A stretch of 64,000 nucleotides of DNA from CBDBGD01 sp965205235 (GCA_965205235.1 CBDBGD010000007.1:496001-560000); one strand, 5' to 3'; shown: positions 43,871 through 53,161, counted from the first letter of the stretch. Translations and numbers: made by a program. The notes: generated from the letters alone by a model not told the origin.

Positions 43871-43914
43871 CGAGTCTCTCGGCCGGGATGGGGGGCCGGT
43901 CGGGGCGCCGGCGG

Positions 43915-44002
43915 CGGAGAGGGAGGGATTCGAACCCTCGAGGGCCTTGCGAGCCCTACGCGCTCTCCAGGCGCGCCTGATCGACCACTCCAGCACCTCT
44001 CC
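43915..44002 (-). tRNA. tRNA-Ser (GGA)
   Basis: On the minus strand: acceptor GGAGAGG/CCTCTCC with discriminator G, anticodon stem CGCGC/GCGCG with loop CTGGAGA (anticodon GGA), a long variable arm (GGGC/GCCC) as in class II tRNAs, and T-arm GAGGG-TTCGAAT-CCCTC. The length is 88 nt. CCA is not encoded (CCG follows the discriminator start), so the CCA-adding enzyme is needed. Confidence 0.95.
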
Positions 44003-44131
44003 GGAGAATGTTGCGTGCGACGCAGCCACGGCGCCGCCGTGCCTACCATGGTGCGGTCACGGCGGGTGTGCTGTCAAGGCTGAGGGGGGGGGGGGTGGCC
44101 ACAGTTGCGGGGCTTGAGGGGCGTGTGCGGC

Positions 44132-44350
44132 CTAGATGCGGAGCGCGAGGGTGATGATCGCGCCGGCGATGGCGATGCCGCCGGTGGACATGACGATGAT
44201 CATGGTGCGGAACATGGAGTCGAGGCGCGCTTCCAGGCGGTCGATGCGCGCTTCCAGGTGGTCAAGGCGCGCTTCAATGCGGGCGAGGCGCTGGTCGAAC
44301 TGCTCGAATGCGCCTTCAAGTCTGCTGACACGCTGCTCCATCGTGGCCAT
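44132..44350 (-). CDS. Coiled-coil plus C-terminal membrane-anchor microprotein (72 residues)
   Basis: Residues 1-45 are a regular heptad coiled coil (VSRLEGAFEQFDQRLARIEA then RLDHLEARIDRLEARLDSMF) built on repeats of R-[IL]-[DE]-x-[LR]-E-A. Residues 48-70 are a single membrane helix (MIIVMSTGGIAIAGAIITLA). It resembles the 73-residue product of 50750-50971 in layout and in the upstream sequence CGTGGTAT. No Shine-Dalgarno is visible; a TATGAT lies eight bases before ATG, suggesting a leaderless transcript. Function unknown. Confidence 0.75.
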   Translation of the reverse strand: MATMEQRVSRLEGAFEQFDQRLARIEARLDHLEARIDRLEARLDSMFRTMIIVMSTGGIAIAGAIITLALRI

Positions 44351-44358
44351 GGGAGGTC

Positions 44359-44364
44359 ATCATA
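44359..44364 (-). promoter_or_regulatory. -10-like TATGAT eight bases before the coiled-coil gene
   Basis: On the minus strand CGTGGTATGAT precedes the ATG by eight bases. The related gene at 50750-50971 has CGTGGTATCATG upstream of its GGAGG. The shared string suggests a conserved promoter. Confidence 0.4.
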
Positions 44365-44431
44365 CCACGAATCGCAACCTCCCCGCCTCCCCCCCGGCAG
44401 GGCCCTGGGGGGCGCCGGCCCCCCGGTCCCC

Positions 44432-45289
44432 CTACCCCCACAGCCTCCGGCGCAGCACCAGCCCCAGCAGCGCGCCCGCACCCAGGGCCAGCGTGAAGTC
44501 CGACGTGGCCCCGCGGGAGCACACCCCGCCGGGGCCGCTGTCCGGCTCCTCCGTCGCCTCCGGCACCGGCGTCGGCGCGGTGGCGGTGGCGAGCACGTTG
44601 GCCATCTCCTGCACGCGCGCCGTGATGGTCGCCTCCACGTCGATCGTCGGCTCGGCCGTCGGCTCCGGCGTCGGCTGCTGTTGCTGCTGCCGGCGGAGCT
44701 CCTCGAGCTGCGCCGTGAGCGTCGCGGGGATGTCCGGCGTCGGCGTTGGCGTCGGCGTCGGCGTGGGGGTGGGCGACGGAGTGGGCGTCGGCGACGGCGT
44801 GGGCGTCGGCGTTGGCGTCGGCGACGGCGTCGGCGTGGGTGTCGGCGTGGGTGTCGGCGTCGGCGTGGGCGCGACGAGCGCCTGGAACGACAGGTTGTAG
44901 CCGTCCTTGATGGCCGGGCCGCCGAAGAAGAGGTCCGTCTCGTTCGCGTCCAGCTCGATGGTCTGGGCGCCGGCGAGGATGTGGAAGGTGACTGCCCGGT
45001 TCAGGTACGTGCCGTCGGGCGGGCCGACGGTGAGGTTGGCGTACTGGCCGCCGTTGCTGGCCCTGGGCTCCGACTCGTAGTCCAGGATGCGGGCCACGAT
45101 CATCAGGCCGTCCGGCGCGGCCGAGCCGCCCACCGTCACGGTGCCCGAGTAGACCACGGGGGCCGGCGGCGGCACGCCCTGGGCGTCGGCCTCGTACGGG
45201 CGCGTTGCGGCCCAGGCGATGAGGAGGGACAAAAGAAGCAAGCCTCCCAGCAGGAGGCTTCCACGTGAAAAGACCCTGGATGTGACCAT
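44432..45289 (-). CDS. Secreted, Thr-Pro-repeat surface protein with C-terminal membrane anchor
   Basis: The product is 285 residues. It has a signal peptide at residues 10-35 (SLLLGGLLLLSLLIAWAATR), then a globular beta-rich domain of about 110 residues (VVYSGTVTVGGSAAPDGLMI), then a (T-P)n/S-P linker of about 50 residues, then a Q-rich helix, and a C-terminal anchor (LALGAGALLGLVLRRRLWG). Thr-Pro linkers are typical of glycosylated surface proteins. It lies downstream of the S-layer-like gene on the same strand, separated by a strong hairpin. The Agl23/DUF2298 proteins could be its glycosylation partners, by inference only. Confidence 0.75.
   Translation of the reverse strand: MVTSRVFSRGSLLLGGLLLLSLLIAWAATRPYEADAQGVPPPAPVVYSGTVTVGGSAAPDGLMIVARILDYESEPRASNGGQYANLTVGPPDGTYLNRAVTFHILAGAQTIELDANETDLFFGGPAIKDGYNLSFQALVAPTPTPTPTPTPTPTPSPTPTPTPTPSPTPTPSPTPTPTPTPTPTPDIPATLTAQLEELRRQQQQQPTPEPTAEPTIDVEATITARVQEMANVLATATAPTPVPEATEEPDSGPGGVCSRGATSDFTLALGAGALLGLVLRRRLWG
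44735..44875 (-). repeat. Short tandem repeat encoding the Thr-Pro linker
   Basis: About 140 bp of GTCGGCGTGGGC-type hexamer variants encode alternating Thr-Pro with occasional Ser-Pro. Length variation between strains or assembly collapse is likely in such tracts. Confidence 0.85.
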
Positions 45290-45305
45290 ATCTACTTCCT
45301 CTATG

Positions 45306-45345
45306 AAGGGCCTCCCTCCCCCTCTGTCGGGAGAGGGAGGCCCTT
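45306..45345. terminator. Strong hairpin between the two surface-protein genes
   Basis: AAGGGCCTCCCTC (45306-45318) pairs perfectly with GAGGGAGGCCCTT (45333-45345) across a 14-base loop. It lies between the stop of the S-layer-like gene (45395) and the start of the Thr-Pro protein gene (45289) on the minus strand. No T-run follows; it could be a terminator or an RNA-stabilising hairpin that adjusts relative expression. Confidence 0.7.
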
Positions 45346-45394
45346 AGTACTCCCTCTACTCTACCACCGGCTGGCTGCCGGCGCTAGTGGGTGG

Positions 45395-48300
45395 CTATCC
45401 GGGAATCAGGGTCCCGTCCTTGGTCACCCAGAGCCACATACCCTCGCCGGTGCAGACACGGGCGCCGACCGTCGCGCTGGCAGTGAAGGTGTGCGACATG
45501 CCGCAGCGGTCCGTGAAGCTGCCGTCACCGTCCTCCGGTGCTTCGGCGGCGAAGGTGTGGGCGATGGCGCCGGGGGACACTGCGATCCAGGTCCGCGCTA
45601 GCGGGTCCCAGGACAGGGCCCGGAGCCACGTGTCGCCCAGGGTGCCGAAGTAGGTGCCCGCATCGATGCTCGTGGGCACCGGTGTCTGGTTGGAGGACAC
45701 CGGGACCAGGTTCCAGCCCGTGCTCACCGGGATCGCCGGCGGCTGCGCAGGCGCAGCGGCCGCGGTCGCCGAGGGCGGCCGGAACAGGGACAGCGCCTTG
45801 AAGCTGTCCGTGTTCACGAAGTAGGCGGAGCTTGCCGTGATGACCGACACGTCGCCGGTGAACAGGCCCGTCTCCGCGTCGCGGCGGGAGAAGAGCCACA
45901 CGCCCTCGGCCCCGTCAAAGGTCATGACCAGGCTGACCGGGTGGTCGCTGGGAATCACCGAGTTGATGGCCGGGTTGGCCGGCTGGAAGGGCAGCGAGAT
46001 CAGGTTCCAGCCCGGCTTCAGGCCGATGTTGACCGGCTTGGCCGCAACCACGTTCCACATGGCCGTGTGACCGGCCGTGCCGGACGCGTTGCCCGCCGAG
46101 TCCTCGCCCTTCACCGTCAGGCTGTAGGCGCCGACCTTGGGGTTCAGCACCGGGATCGTGTACTTGCGGCTGTCCTGCGTGCTGACCTCGGTCGTCAGGT
46201 CGAAGGTCCGGGACTCGGACGAGCCGTCCGAGAAGGTGACCTTCAGGGTCGCGGATGTCAGTTCGACCGTCCGGTAGCTGTCACCGGGGTACTCACCGGA
46301 CTCCCCGGCCCAGTCCACCGTGATGATCATGGGGCTGATGGTCTCCACGTTCGGGACATCGGCATCGCCGCTGGCAGCCGTCGCGTCGGAAACCGTCACG
46401 ATCGGGTCGTCGCCGCCGTTCAGCGAGGTGTCGAGCTGGAAGGTGAACGCGGCCGAGTGGTTGGCGTCGGACGCGTGACCCGCCTTGCCCTTGTTCTCGG
46501 CGTCCTGTGTGTCCACGCCCTCGACGTAGACGTTGTACTTGCCGCCGACGACATCGTCGCCAACCGGGTTCGCAGTGGCGGCGGTCACGGCGTAGGTGTA
46601 GGAGAGGGCCTCCGTCTGCGACGGGCTGGGCGCGCCCGCCGGCTGACCGGCCACGTCCGACGCAGTAGGCGCCGCCCCGTAGCGGTCGCTCAATACGGGG
46701 TCCGCAGCAGCGGGCGCCGCGCACGTGCCGTCGGCTTCCGTGGCACGCGTCACTGCAGGGAGGGCAGGATCGCCCGCGTTGGGGTTGTCCGCAGCCACTG
46801 CTGCGTAGACGCACTCCTGGGCTCCGTTGACGACGACGTCGCCGTCGTTGTTGATGACACGGCTGAGCATGACGTCCGGCAGGCTGGCAAGCTGCTCGTC
46901 CGTGGTGATGGTGACCGTGACCTTCTCCTTGCTCAGGTCGCTGTCCTCGGACAGGGACAGGTTCGGCCCCAGCCCGTCAGAAACCTCGGTAGAAGCAATC
47001 CGCGAACCACCGAAGGCGTTGCCGGCCTTGTCCATGATCACGCCGTTGGCGATGGTGATGACCGGCGTCTCATCCGGGGCCAGGTTCGTCCCCAGGGTCA
47101 GGTAGACGCTGTTGCCCTGCACCGAAACGGAGTTGACCGTGTTGCCGGCCACCTCAAAGGCGCCCGGAGTCACGCTCGCGGCGTCCAGGCCGCTACCCGC
47201 AGCGTCTCCGTCCGTCTTGCCGTCGTCAGCGAAGTTCACCTGGATGGAGTTGGCCTTCGCGCTCAGGCCGCGGACGGCCATCTTCTTGCTGGTGCTGTAC
47301 ACAACACCGGTTATGGCCTTTGGCGAAGCGAGCGTGGGCGCCTTGCCGTCGATGGTCAGCAGGTTGCTGCCCACCAGCTCCATCTTATCGCCGGCAAGAA
47401 CATCACTCTCATTGACGTCGGCGGTGTTGGTGTCGTCAGCAAAGAAGTCGTTGGGCGCAGCGGCGGTCAAGTTGAGGATGAACGCACCGCTGGTGTTGGT
47501 GAACGAGGTGATGGGCACCGTCTTGGATGCGGAGCCCCTGGTCACCTTCACCATCGTGTCGATGAAGCTGTCCGCCGGCAGGCTGCCGGCAAACCTCCCG
47601 TCGGTGGCGCCACCGAGTGCCATTGGTCCCAGTGACCACTCCCTTCAGCGCAATGCTGCCGGAGGTGCGGCGCTCATTGCCTGCCCGGTCACTGGTCTCA
47701 AAGTACCAGGGCACGTTGGCGCCGATGTTCTGGATGGCGCTGGAGCCGATCTCCTTCGATACGCGCCAGCCGCCGTCGATGGCCTCGAAGTCGTCCTTGC
47801 CCAGGGCGACCACGTTGCCGGCCACCACCAGCCGCACCCCGCCCCGGGGAGTGTCAACGTTGGTGCCGGTGGCCAGGGCGCCCGGTGTGCTGTTCAAGTC
47901 ATCGATGTCGGACGTGCCACTGGTCCCAACAGTCTTCGTGTAGCCGGACCCGCCGTCCGTGAGCTCGGCGCTGAAGGTGATGTTCACACCCTTCTTTGTG
48001 ACCAGCGGGATGTCCGGAGAGGTCGTCACCAGGGTCGGCTTCACGTTGTCCACCAGGATAGTCGCTGTGGTGGCGAAGCCGGCAGTAGGCGTGTAGGTGA
48101 TCTGGATCCGGTTGCCGTTGAAGGCCCGGATCTCACCGGCTACGGTCGGAGTCCCGTCGGCGGCGGGACTCGTGAAGGCCTGGACCACTGTAATCGCGGT
48201 CCCTTCGGTTACGTCCCGCGGGTTGACGCCCGTAACCTTCGCAACGTCCAGGTTGAGGACCTCGAGGGTCGCACCGCTGCCACCCTCCACTGCAATGTCG

Positions 48301-48470
48301 CCTGACGCGTTCGTCCCTGCGGTCGCGCAGGCGGCCAGGGAGCACAGGTACTTGTTCGGGATTGTGAAGTCTCCCGGCGCCGCCTGTGCCCTCTCCTGCG
48401 CGCTCAGGCCCACAACCACGAGTAGAGCCAGAGCAAACGCACCTGCTAGAAGTCTTCCTGCAATCTTCAC
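45395..48470 (-). CDS. Large secreted S-layer-like/cell-surface protein, frame broken near 47630
   Basis: The start is GTG 48470, with GGAGGG six bases upstream, then signal peptide VKIAGRLLAGAFALALLVVV with cleavage after AQA. The N-terminal part runs in one frame to about 47630 (SGSIALKGVVTG), and homology-like sequence continues in another (MALGGATDGRFAGSLPADSF) to 45395, for a total of about 1,025 residues. The body is a chain of Ig-like/bacterial adhesion beta domains rich in Thr, Ala, Asp, Gly (ITVDWAGESGEYPGDSYRTV), ending with KPGWNLISLPFQP and a repeat STGWNLVPVS, a motif common in surface proteins. The one-base break may be a consensus error. Probably abundant on the cell surface. 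Confidence 0.75.
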
Positions 48471-48820
48471 GGTCTTCCCTCCATTGAGAGTTAGGTGTGG
48501 GAAACGCGAGAAAGCCCGGAGGCCCGTACCCCCGTGGCTAAGTAATTTTGATACCCTATGCGCGCCGGCGCCCACGCGAGCCCGCAGGCCCAACGCCTGC
48601 CGCCGGACGGAATCTTCTGCCATATGCCCTCCTTGCCTCTATCGCATCGGTCCGGGCGTCCCCGGAGCTTTGTGGGAGGCGTCAGTGTTGCGCCTCCGCA
48701 ATCAGAAGCACCCGGCGCACTGACGCCGGAGCATCCACTACCCTATAACGATGCGCCATGCCAAAAGGTTCCACCACGGGTGCATCCACCTCTGGCGGGC
48801 CCGCCCGGTGGCAGTGTCGC
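48471..48820. other. Leader and intergenic region of the S-layer-like gene
   Basis: No gene is supported. On the minus strand a GC-rich foldable segment (GGGCCTCCGGGC, about 48510-48522) lies within the leader of the surface-protein gene, with an AT-rich stretch (TATCAAAATTACTT, about 48540-48553) upstream that could be its promoter. Open frames here are arginine/proline-rich artefacts. Confidence 0.4.
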
Positions 48821-48976
48821 CTAGTGGCCCCCCAGGGGTCTGTTGCATTCGCTGGGTAGTCCGTGTAGACCGTCCAGCCCCAGAAGGTAGTCGGCGGACA
48901 CGCCCAGCTCGCGAGCGACGTTGCGCAGGACATCGGCCCTGATCGCGTCGTGGACGGAGTCGCCGTGTTCTTCCAT
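48821..48976 (-). pseudogene. Possible remnant of an XRE-family regulator C-terminus
   Basis: A 51-residue frame from ATG 48976 contains NVARELGVSADYLLGLDGL, which matches the end of XRE helix-turn-helix domains (LA-x-x-LGVS-x-DYLLGL). The DNA-binding helices that should precede it are absent. Instead the upstream DNA is GTTGCCCCTACG, part of a common interspersed repeat, followed by the palindrome array. It looks like a truncated gene; chance similarity is possible. Confidence 0.35.
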
Positions 48977-49059
48977 CACTGGTGTTGCCCCTACGGTCAC
49001 AACGAGGAAGGGGCCGCGGAGGTTCCGCGTGCCATCCGCTCCTTCCCCCAACCCCGTCC

Positions 49060-49390
49060 CATCCCCTACCCTCCCCCCATGCCCACCCACGCCACCCGTA
49101 TGTCTCCACCCCCTCTCCAGTCCCCTCTCCCTCCCCAATCCCCTCTCCCCTAGGGAGAGAGCTAGGGTGAGGGGCCCACCGCAGCTTGGAGGGAAGGCCG
49201 CCCTCACTCCCTCTCCCTCCCCAATCCCCTCTCCCCTAGGGAGAGGGTTAGGGTGAGGGGCCCACCGCAGGATGCGGCGGAGGCCGATAGCACGGCACAA
49301 CCGCCCTCACTCCCTCTCCCTCTCCAGTCCCCTCTCCCCTAGGGAGAGGGCTAGGGTGAGGGGCCCACCGCAGCTTGGAGGGAAGGCCGC
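49060..49390. repeat. Left cluster of CCCTCTCCC/GGGAGAGGG palindromic repeats
   Basis: Three copies of about 75 bp (about 49119-49191, 49208-49275, 49310-49390) share the order CCCCTCTCCCCTAGGGAGAG, then GGTTAGGGTGAGGGGCCCAC, then CGCAGCTTGGAGGGAAGGCC. The core is a palindrome able to form a hairpin. A CCCCTACCCTCCCCCCATG element at about 49064-49085 precedes them. No gene is seen within. Confidence 0.8.
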
Positions 49391-49455
49391 CAGAACCCCA
49401 CGCCTGCCGCACCCCCTCCCCCCGGAGAGAGGCGGAAACCGCTACACTGCTCGCT

Positions 49456-49791
49456 ATGAGCAACACATCGCGAGCGCGACACCTTCGCCGAGACGCCACG
49501 GACGCCGAACGGCTGCTGTGGAGGCACGTCCGCGACCGAGCTCTGGACGGCTACAAGTTTCGCCGGCAGATGCCGCTCGGGCCCTACGTCGTCGACTTCG
49601 TGTGCGTGGAGCAACGTCTGATCGTGGAGCTCGACGGCGGCCAGCACGCCGAGCGAGCGGAGGAGGACCGGCGTCGCACGGCGTTGCTGCAGCGGGCGCG
49701 GTACCGGGTGCTGCGCTTCTGGAACCTCGATGTGCTGCAGAACATAGAGGGCGTGCTGGAGACGCTGAGAGCGGAGCTAAGGAAGAGCTAG
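49456..49791 (+). CDS. DUF559 endonuclease-domain protein (Vsr/PD-(D/E)XK-like)
   Basis: The product is 111 residues from ATG 49456. The DUF559 hallmarks are present: RRDATDAERLLWRHVRDRAL, KFRRQMPLGPYVVDFVCVEQ, LIVELDGGQHAERAEEDRRR (the nuclease-like D...E-x-D/H core), and VLRFWNLDVLQNIEGVLETL. The family resembles very-short-patch-repair nucleases, but its cellular role is not established. It sits alone between two clusters of the same palindromic repeat, suggesting that the gene and repeats travel or amplify together. A longer upstream frame is repeat sequence. Confidence 0.85.
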   Translation: MSNTSRARHLRRDATDAERLLWRHVRDRALDGYKFRRQMPLGPYVVDFVCVEQRLIVELDGGQHAERAEEDRRRTALLQRARYRVLRFWNLDVLQNIEGVLETLRAELRKS

Positions 49792-49794
49792 GGA

Positions 49795-50190
49795 ACTGTC
49801 CCCTCTCCCTCCCCAATCCCCTCTCCCCTGATCCACCCCCTCTCCCTCTCCAGTCCCCTTTCCCCTCTCCCTAGGGAGAGGGCTAGGGTGAGGGGCCCAC
49901 CGCAGCTCAGCCAGAAGGCCGCCAGAACCCCACACAACCTCGCGCCCTCTCCCTCCCCAGTCCCCTCTCCCCTAGGGAGAGGGTTAGGGTGAGGGGCCCA
50001 CCGCAGCTTGGAGGGAAGGCCGTAGAACAACACGCAACCTCGCACCCTCTCCCTCTCCACTCCCCTCTCCCTAGGGTGAGGGCCAGGGTGAGGGGCCCAC
50101 CGCAGCCTGGAGGGAAGGCCGCCAGAACGCCACGCAACCTCGCGCCCTCACCCGCCGCTGTCGCGTCGGCCTCTCCCCCGGGGAGAGGCG
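49795..50190. repeat. Right cluster of CCCTCTCCC/GGGAGAGGG palindromic repeats
   Basis: At least three further copies (about 49840-49912, 49945-50022, 50050-50125) of the unit seen at 49119-49390, in the same orientation, each containing CTAGGGAGAGG or a degenerate form and GGCCCACCGCAGC. They begin within 10 bp of the DUF559 stop codon. Confidence 0.8.
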
Positions 50191-50221
50191 AGAGCTCCCC
50201 GCATGCCATCCGCCCCTTCCC

Positions 50222-50660
50222 CACACCCCGCCCATCCCCTACCCTACCCCCATGCCCACCCCCGCGCGCCACTCGCTCACCCTGAGGCCCTCGAAGGGTC
50301 CGCCCCCAACCTCCGCCGTCGTCCAACCACGCAAGCTGAGGGTGCAGGGCGTGCCCTGTTGTTTCGCGCCCCCTTCGCGCGGCCCCCAATCCCAATCTGG
50401 AGGTTGTTCCGCGATTGTTCCACGCGGCACTCGTTTCCTATCTGCGGCCCGCGGTTCCAACCCGCGATCGCGAAACAACCTCCAACCTGCGACCCCTCGC
50501 CGGCGGCCACACGAAAAAACGAGTCCAAGCTGCGCCGCCCCCCGACGCGGAACTACCGCGATTCAACCTCAAACCTGTTTCGCCGCCCCGTCGAGCGACC
50601 CCAGGCACGGAGGGCCGGGAAAAAACGCGCGGAGACGACTCGAATCGACTCGAATGGCGC
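50222..50660. repeat. Mixed repeats and one arm of a diverged long inverted repeat
   Basis: 50226-50252 carries CCCCTACCCTACCCCCATGC and 50270-50300 an inverted TTCGACAGG-type copy. About 50430-50660 (TTCCTATCTGCGGCCCGCGG, then GGGAAAAAACGCGCGGAG and CGACTCGAATCGACTCGAA) is a diverged inverted counterpart of about 55090-55320. No protein-coding gene is supported. Confidence 0.6.
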
Positions 50661-50749
50661 CGGCCAAGGCGCAGCGAGGGGGGTGCAGCGGGGCGTGGGG
50701 AGCATGCGAGGTCGGGCGCGAAAGCGACGGGGGCGTGGGGGGCGTGGCT

Positions 50750-50971
50750 TTAGTCGACGATGATGGTCATTGCGAAGGTTAGGATGCTGACGGCGATGGT
50801 GAGGCCGCCGATGACGAGGACGGCGGTCCAGCGCGTGAGGCGAGTCTCCGCCTTGGCGATCTCCGAGGTGAGGTCGCCGCGGACTGACTCAGTCCTTGCG
50901 GCGAGCTGGCCATGCTCGTCGGCGTTCTGCTTGACGAAGTCAGCGAAGTACTTGGGGACGTCGTTTGCCAT
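50750..50971 (-). CDS. Small helical protein with C-terminal membrane anchor (73 residues)
   Basis: ATG 50971 is preceded by GGAGG. Residues 1-48 are charged and helical (FADFVKQNADEHGQLAARTE), followed by TSEIAKAETRLTRW and one membrane helix (TAVLVIGGLTIAVSILTFAM). The layout matches the coiled-coil protein at 44132-44350, and both genes share CGTGGTAT upstream. It lies downstream of rho on the same strand, beyond repeats. Function unknown. Confidence 0.7.
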   Translation of the reverse strand: MANDVPKYFADFVKQNADEHGQLAARTESVRGDLTSEIAKAETRLTRWTAVLVIGGLTIAVSILTFAMTIIVD

Positions 50972-51069
50972 GGGGCCTCCGCGACCATGATACCACGGAT
51001 GGGGGACGCGGGGATGAGGGTTACGGGATGGCCTGGATGCCCCGCTCCTGGAAGAGGGTGGGGGCGGTC

Positions 51070-51155
51070 CTTCGACAGGCTCAGGGTGAGCGGATTGGGA
51101 GCGGGGGCGTGGGGGCCGCAGGCCCCCCGAAAGAAGCCCCAGGGCGGGTGGGTGG
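51070..51155 (-). repeat. Composite repeat fused to the 3' end of rho
   Basis: Read on the minus strand: CCCACCCGCCCTGGGG, TTCTTTCGGGGGGCCTGCGG and CCCCCACGCCCCCGC (family C), then CGCTCACCCTGAGCCTGTCG (the inverse of the TTCGACAGGCTC repeat). It starts about one codon after the conserved end of Rho and supplies the in-frame TGA at 51081-51083. Confidence 0.7.
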
Positions 51156-52437
51156 GATCACATCCTGCTTGCTCAGGGTGGCCAGGAACTCCTTGTTGGA
51201 CTTGGTCTTGCTCAGGCGCTCCAGGATCTTCTCCGTCGCCTCCCCGGAGTCCCATGCCGCCGCCCGTGGCCATGCTCATCATGCGGCGCAGCAGCCAGAC
51301 CTGGCCCAGCGTCTCCGTGTCCATCAGCAGCTCCTCGTGGCGGGTGCTGCTGCGCTGGATGTCGATGGCGGGGTAGAAGCGGCGCTCGGCCAGGCGGCGG
51401 TCCAGGGTGATCTCGCAGTTGCCCGTGCCCTTGAACTCCTCGTAGATGACCTCGTCCATGCGGCTGCCCGTGTCGATGAGGCAGGTGGCGATGATCGTCA
51501 GCGTGCCGCCGTCCTCCGTGCCCCGTGCCGCGCCGAAGAAGCGCTTGGGCGGGTACAGCGCCGCGGGGTCGACGCCGCCGGAGAGCGTCCGACCGCTCGA
51601 CGGCAGGGCGAGGTTGTACGCCCGCACCAGCCGCGTGAGGCTGTCGAGCAGCACGACGACGTGCTTGCCGTTCTCGGCCAGGCGCTTGGCGCGCTCCAGC
51701 GACAGCTCGGCGATGCGGCAGTGGTCCTCCACGGGGTCGTCGAACGTCGACGCGAAGACCTCGCCGCGCACGGAGCGGCGCATGTCGGTGACCTCCTCCG
51801 GCCGCTCCCCCGCGAGGACGACCATGATGTGGACGTCGTCGTAGTTGGTGGAGACGCCGTTGGCGATGAACTTCAGCAGGAAGGTCTTGCCCGCCTTGGG
51901 CGGTGACACGATGAGCGCCCGCTGCCCCCGGCCGATGGGCGCAACAAGGTCGACGAGGCGCTGCGCGAGGTTCTTGGACGTGGTCTCCAGCTTGAGGTGC
52001 TGGCGCGGGTACACGGGGATGAGGCCGTCGAAGTGGGGGCGCGCTCGGGCCGCCTCCGGCTCGACACCGTTGACCGCCTCGACGCGGATGAGGCCGAAGT
52101 AGCGCTCGCCGTCCTTGGGCGGGCGGACCTGGCCGGTGACGGAGTCGCCGGTGCGGAGCATAAAGCGCCGGATCTGGGACTGCGACACGTAGACGTCGCC
52201 GGCGCTGGCGCGCAGGCCGTTCTGCCGCAGGAAGCCGTAGCCGTCGCCCATGACCTCCAGGAGGCCGGAGGCCAGGACGAAGCCCTGGCGCTGCGCGACG
52301 GCCTCCAGGATGCGCAGGGCAAGCTCCTCCCTGCGGAGGGCGCCGTTCTCCAGGCCCAGGCCGCGGGCCAGGTCGATGAGCTCGTCCTTGGTCTTGGCAT
52401 CAAGCTCTGCCAGGCTGACGGTGCGGTCGATGGTCAT
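51081..52437 (-). CDS. rho: Transcription termination factor Rho, frame broken near 51250
   Basis: The start is ATG 52437 (GAGG upstream). Rho-N (LAELDAKTKDELIDLARGLG), the cold-shock-like RNA-binding domain (GFLRQNGLRASAGDVYVSQS), Walker A PPKAGKTFLLKFIA, Walker B HVVVLLDSLTRLVRAYN, and the Q/R-loop regions are present. At MMSMATGGGMG a one-base surplus shifts frame; the proper continuation GEATEKILERLSKTKSNKEF and LATLSKQDV is in the next frame. That frame ends at 51081 after about 22 residues encoded by a repeat. Rho is a hexameric RNA helicase that ends transcription, so a real null is unlikely and a sequencing indel is the better explanation. Confidence 0.88.
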
Positions 52438-52471
52438 GGTTCGCCTCTTCGTGTGTGGTTTCGGGGTGTGG

Positions 52472-53161
52472 CTACAGGTCGCGCTGTGCGGCCGCAGGGA
52501 CACCCGCGGCGCCGGCACGCTCCCAGTCTCGGGTGAAGGTTGCGTCGCCCGCGGCGGTCAGGGGGTGGTCCATCATCTGCGTCAGGACCTTGAAGGGCAT
52601 GGTGGCAATGTGCGCGCCGGCCTTCGCCGCCTCCACGCAGTGCAGCGGGTGGCGGATGCTGGCGGCAAGGACCTGCGTGGGCAGGTCGTGCAGGCTGAAG
52701 ACGTCGACGATGTCCGCGACGACGTCCATGCCGCGATGGCCGGCGTCGTCCAGCCGCCCGACGAAGGGGCTGACGTAGGTGACGCCGGCCTGGGCGCCCA
52801 AGAGCGCCTGGTTCACGGAGAAGCACAAGGTCTGGTTGATGGAAATGCCCTCCCGCGCCACCTGCGCCATGGCCCGAAAGCCGTCGCGCGTGCTGGGCAG
52901 CTTGACGACGACGTTGGGATGCCACGTTGCAATGTCCAGCGCCTGCTCGACCATGCCTTCAACGCTCCGGGCGGTGACTTCGACGGAGATGGGGCCGTGG
53001 ATGATGCGTGCAATCTCCAGGACGACGCTCCGGTAGCTGTCCCGGTCCCCGATGCCCTCACGGGCGACAAGGGAGGGGTTGGTGGTAACCCCCGAGACTA
53101 CGCCGAGCTCAGCGCCCTGCCGCACTTCGTCGAGGTTGGCAGTGTCCAGAAACAGGCGCAT
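52472..53161 (-). CDS. Transaldolase / fructose-6-phosphate aldolase family
   Basis: The product is 229 residues, the size of the short transaldolase subfamily (TalC/Fsa-like). The start is MRLFLDTANLDEVRQGAELG, followed by VSGVTTNPSLVAREG. The Schiff-base Lys is in NVVVKLPSTRDGFRAM, and SINQTLCFSVNQALLGAQAG and VSPFVGRLDDAGHRGMDVV complete the barrel. It transfers dihydroxyacetone units in the pentose phosphate pathway, or cleaves fructose 6-phosphate; the choice cannot be made by eye. Lies between pyrG and rho on the same strand, a known order in Gram-positive-like genomes. Confidence 0.9.
   Translation of the reverse strand: MRLFLDTANLDEVRQGAELGVVSGVTTNPSLVAREGIGDRDSYRSVVLEIARIIHGPISVEVTARSVEGMVEQALDIATWHPNVVVKLPSTRDGFRAMAQVAREGISINQTLCFSVNQALLGAQAGVTYVSPFVGRLDDAGHRGMDVVADIVDVFSLHDLPTQVLAASIRHPLHCVEAAKAGAHIATMPFKVLTQMMDHPLTAAGDATFTRDWERAGAAGVPAAAQRDL

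Noticed and set aside
43871..44029. N-terminal extension of dprA
   Set aside because: The extension is the translation of tRNA-Ser (43915-44002). The ATG at 43870 gives a normal-length protein.
44080..44095. Run of about 13 G residues as a regulatory phase-variable tract
   Set aside because: It lies in a spacer between tRNA-Ser and a minus-strand gene, not in a coding or promoter position that length changes would switch. More likely a homopolymer of uncertain length.
48481..48560. Possible c-di-GMP (GEMM) riboswitch in the S-layer leader, prompted by GCCACGGGGG and GGGCCT
   Set aside because: The conserved first helix and the A-rich tetraloop receptor pieces are missing. Too little matches to call it.
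49060..50190. CRISPR-like array
   Set aside because: The repeats are about 75 bp palindromic units with irregular spacing and no unique 30-40 bp spacers, and no cas genes are present.
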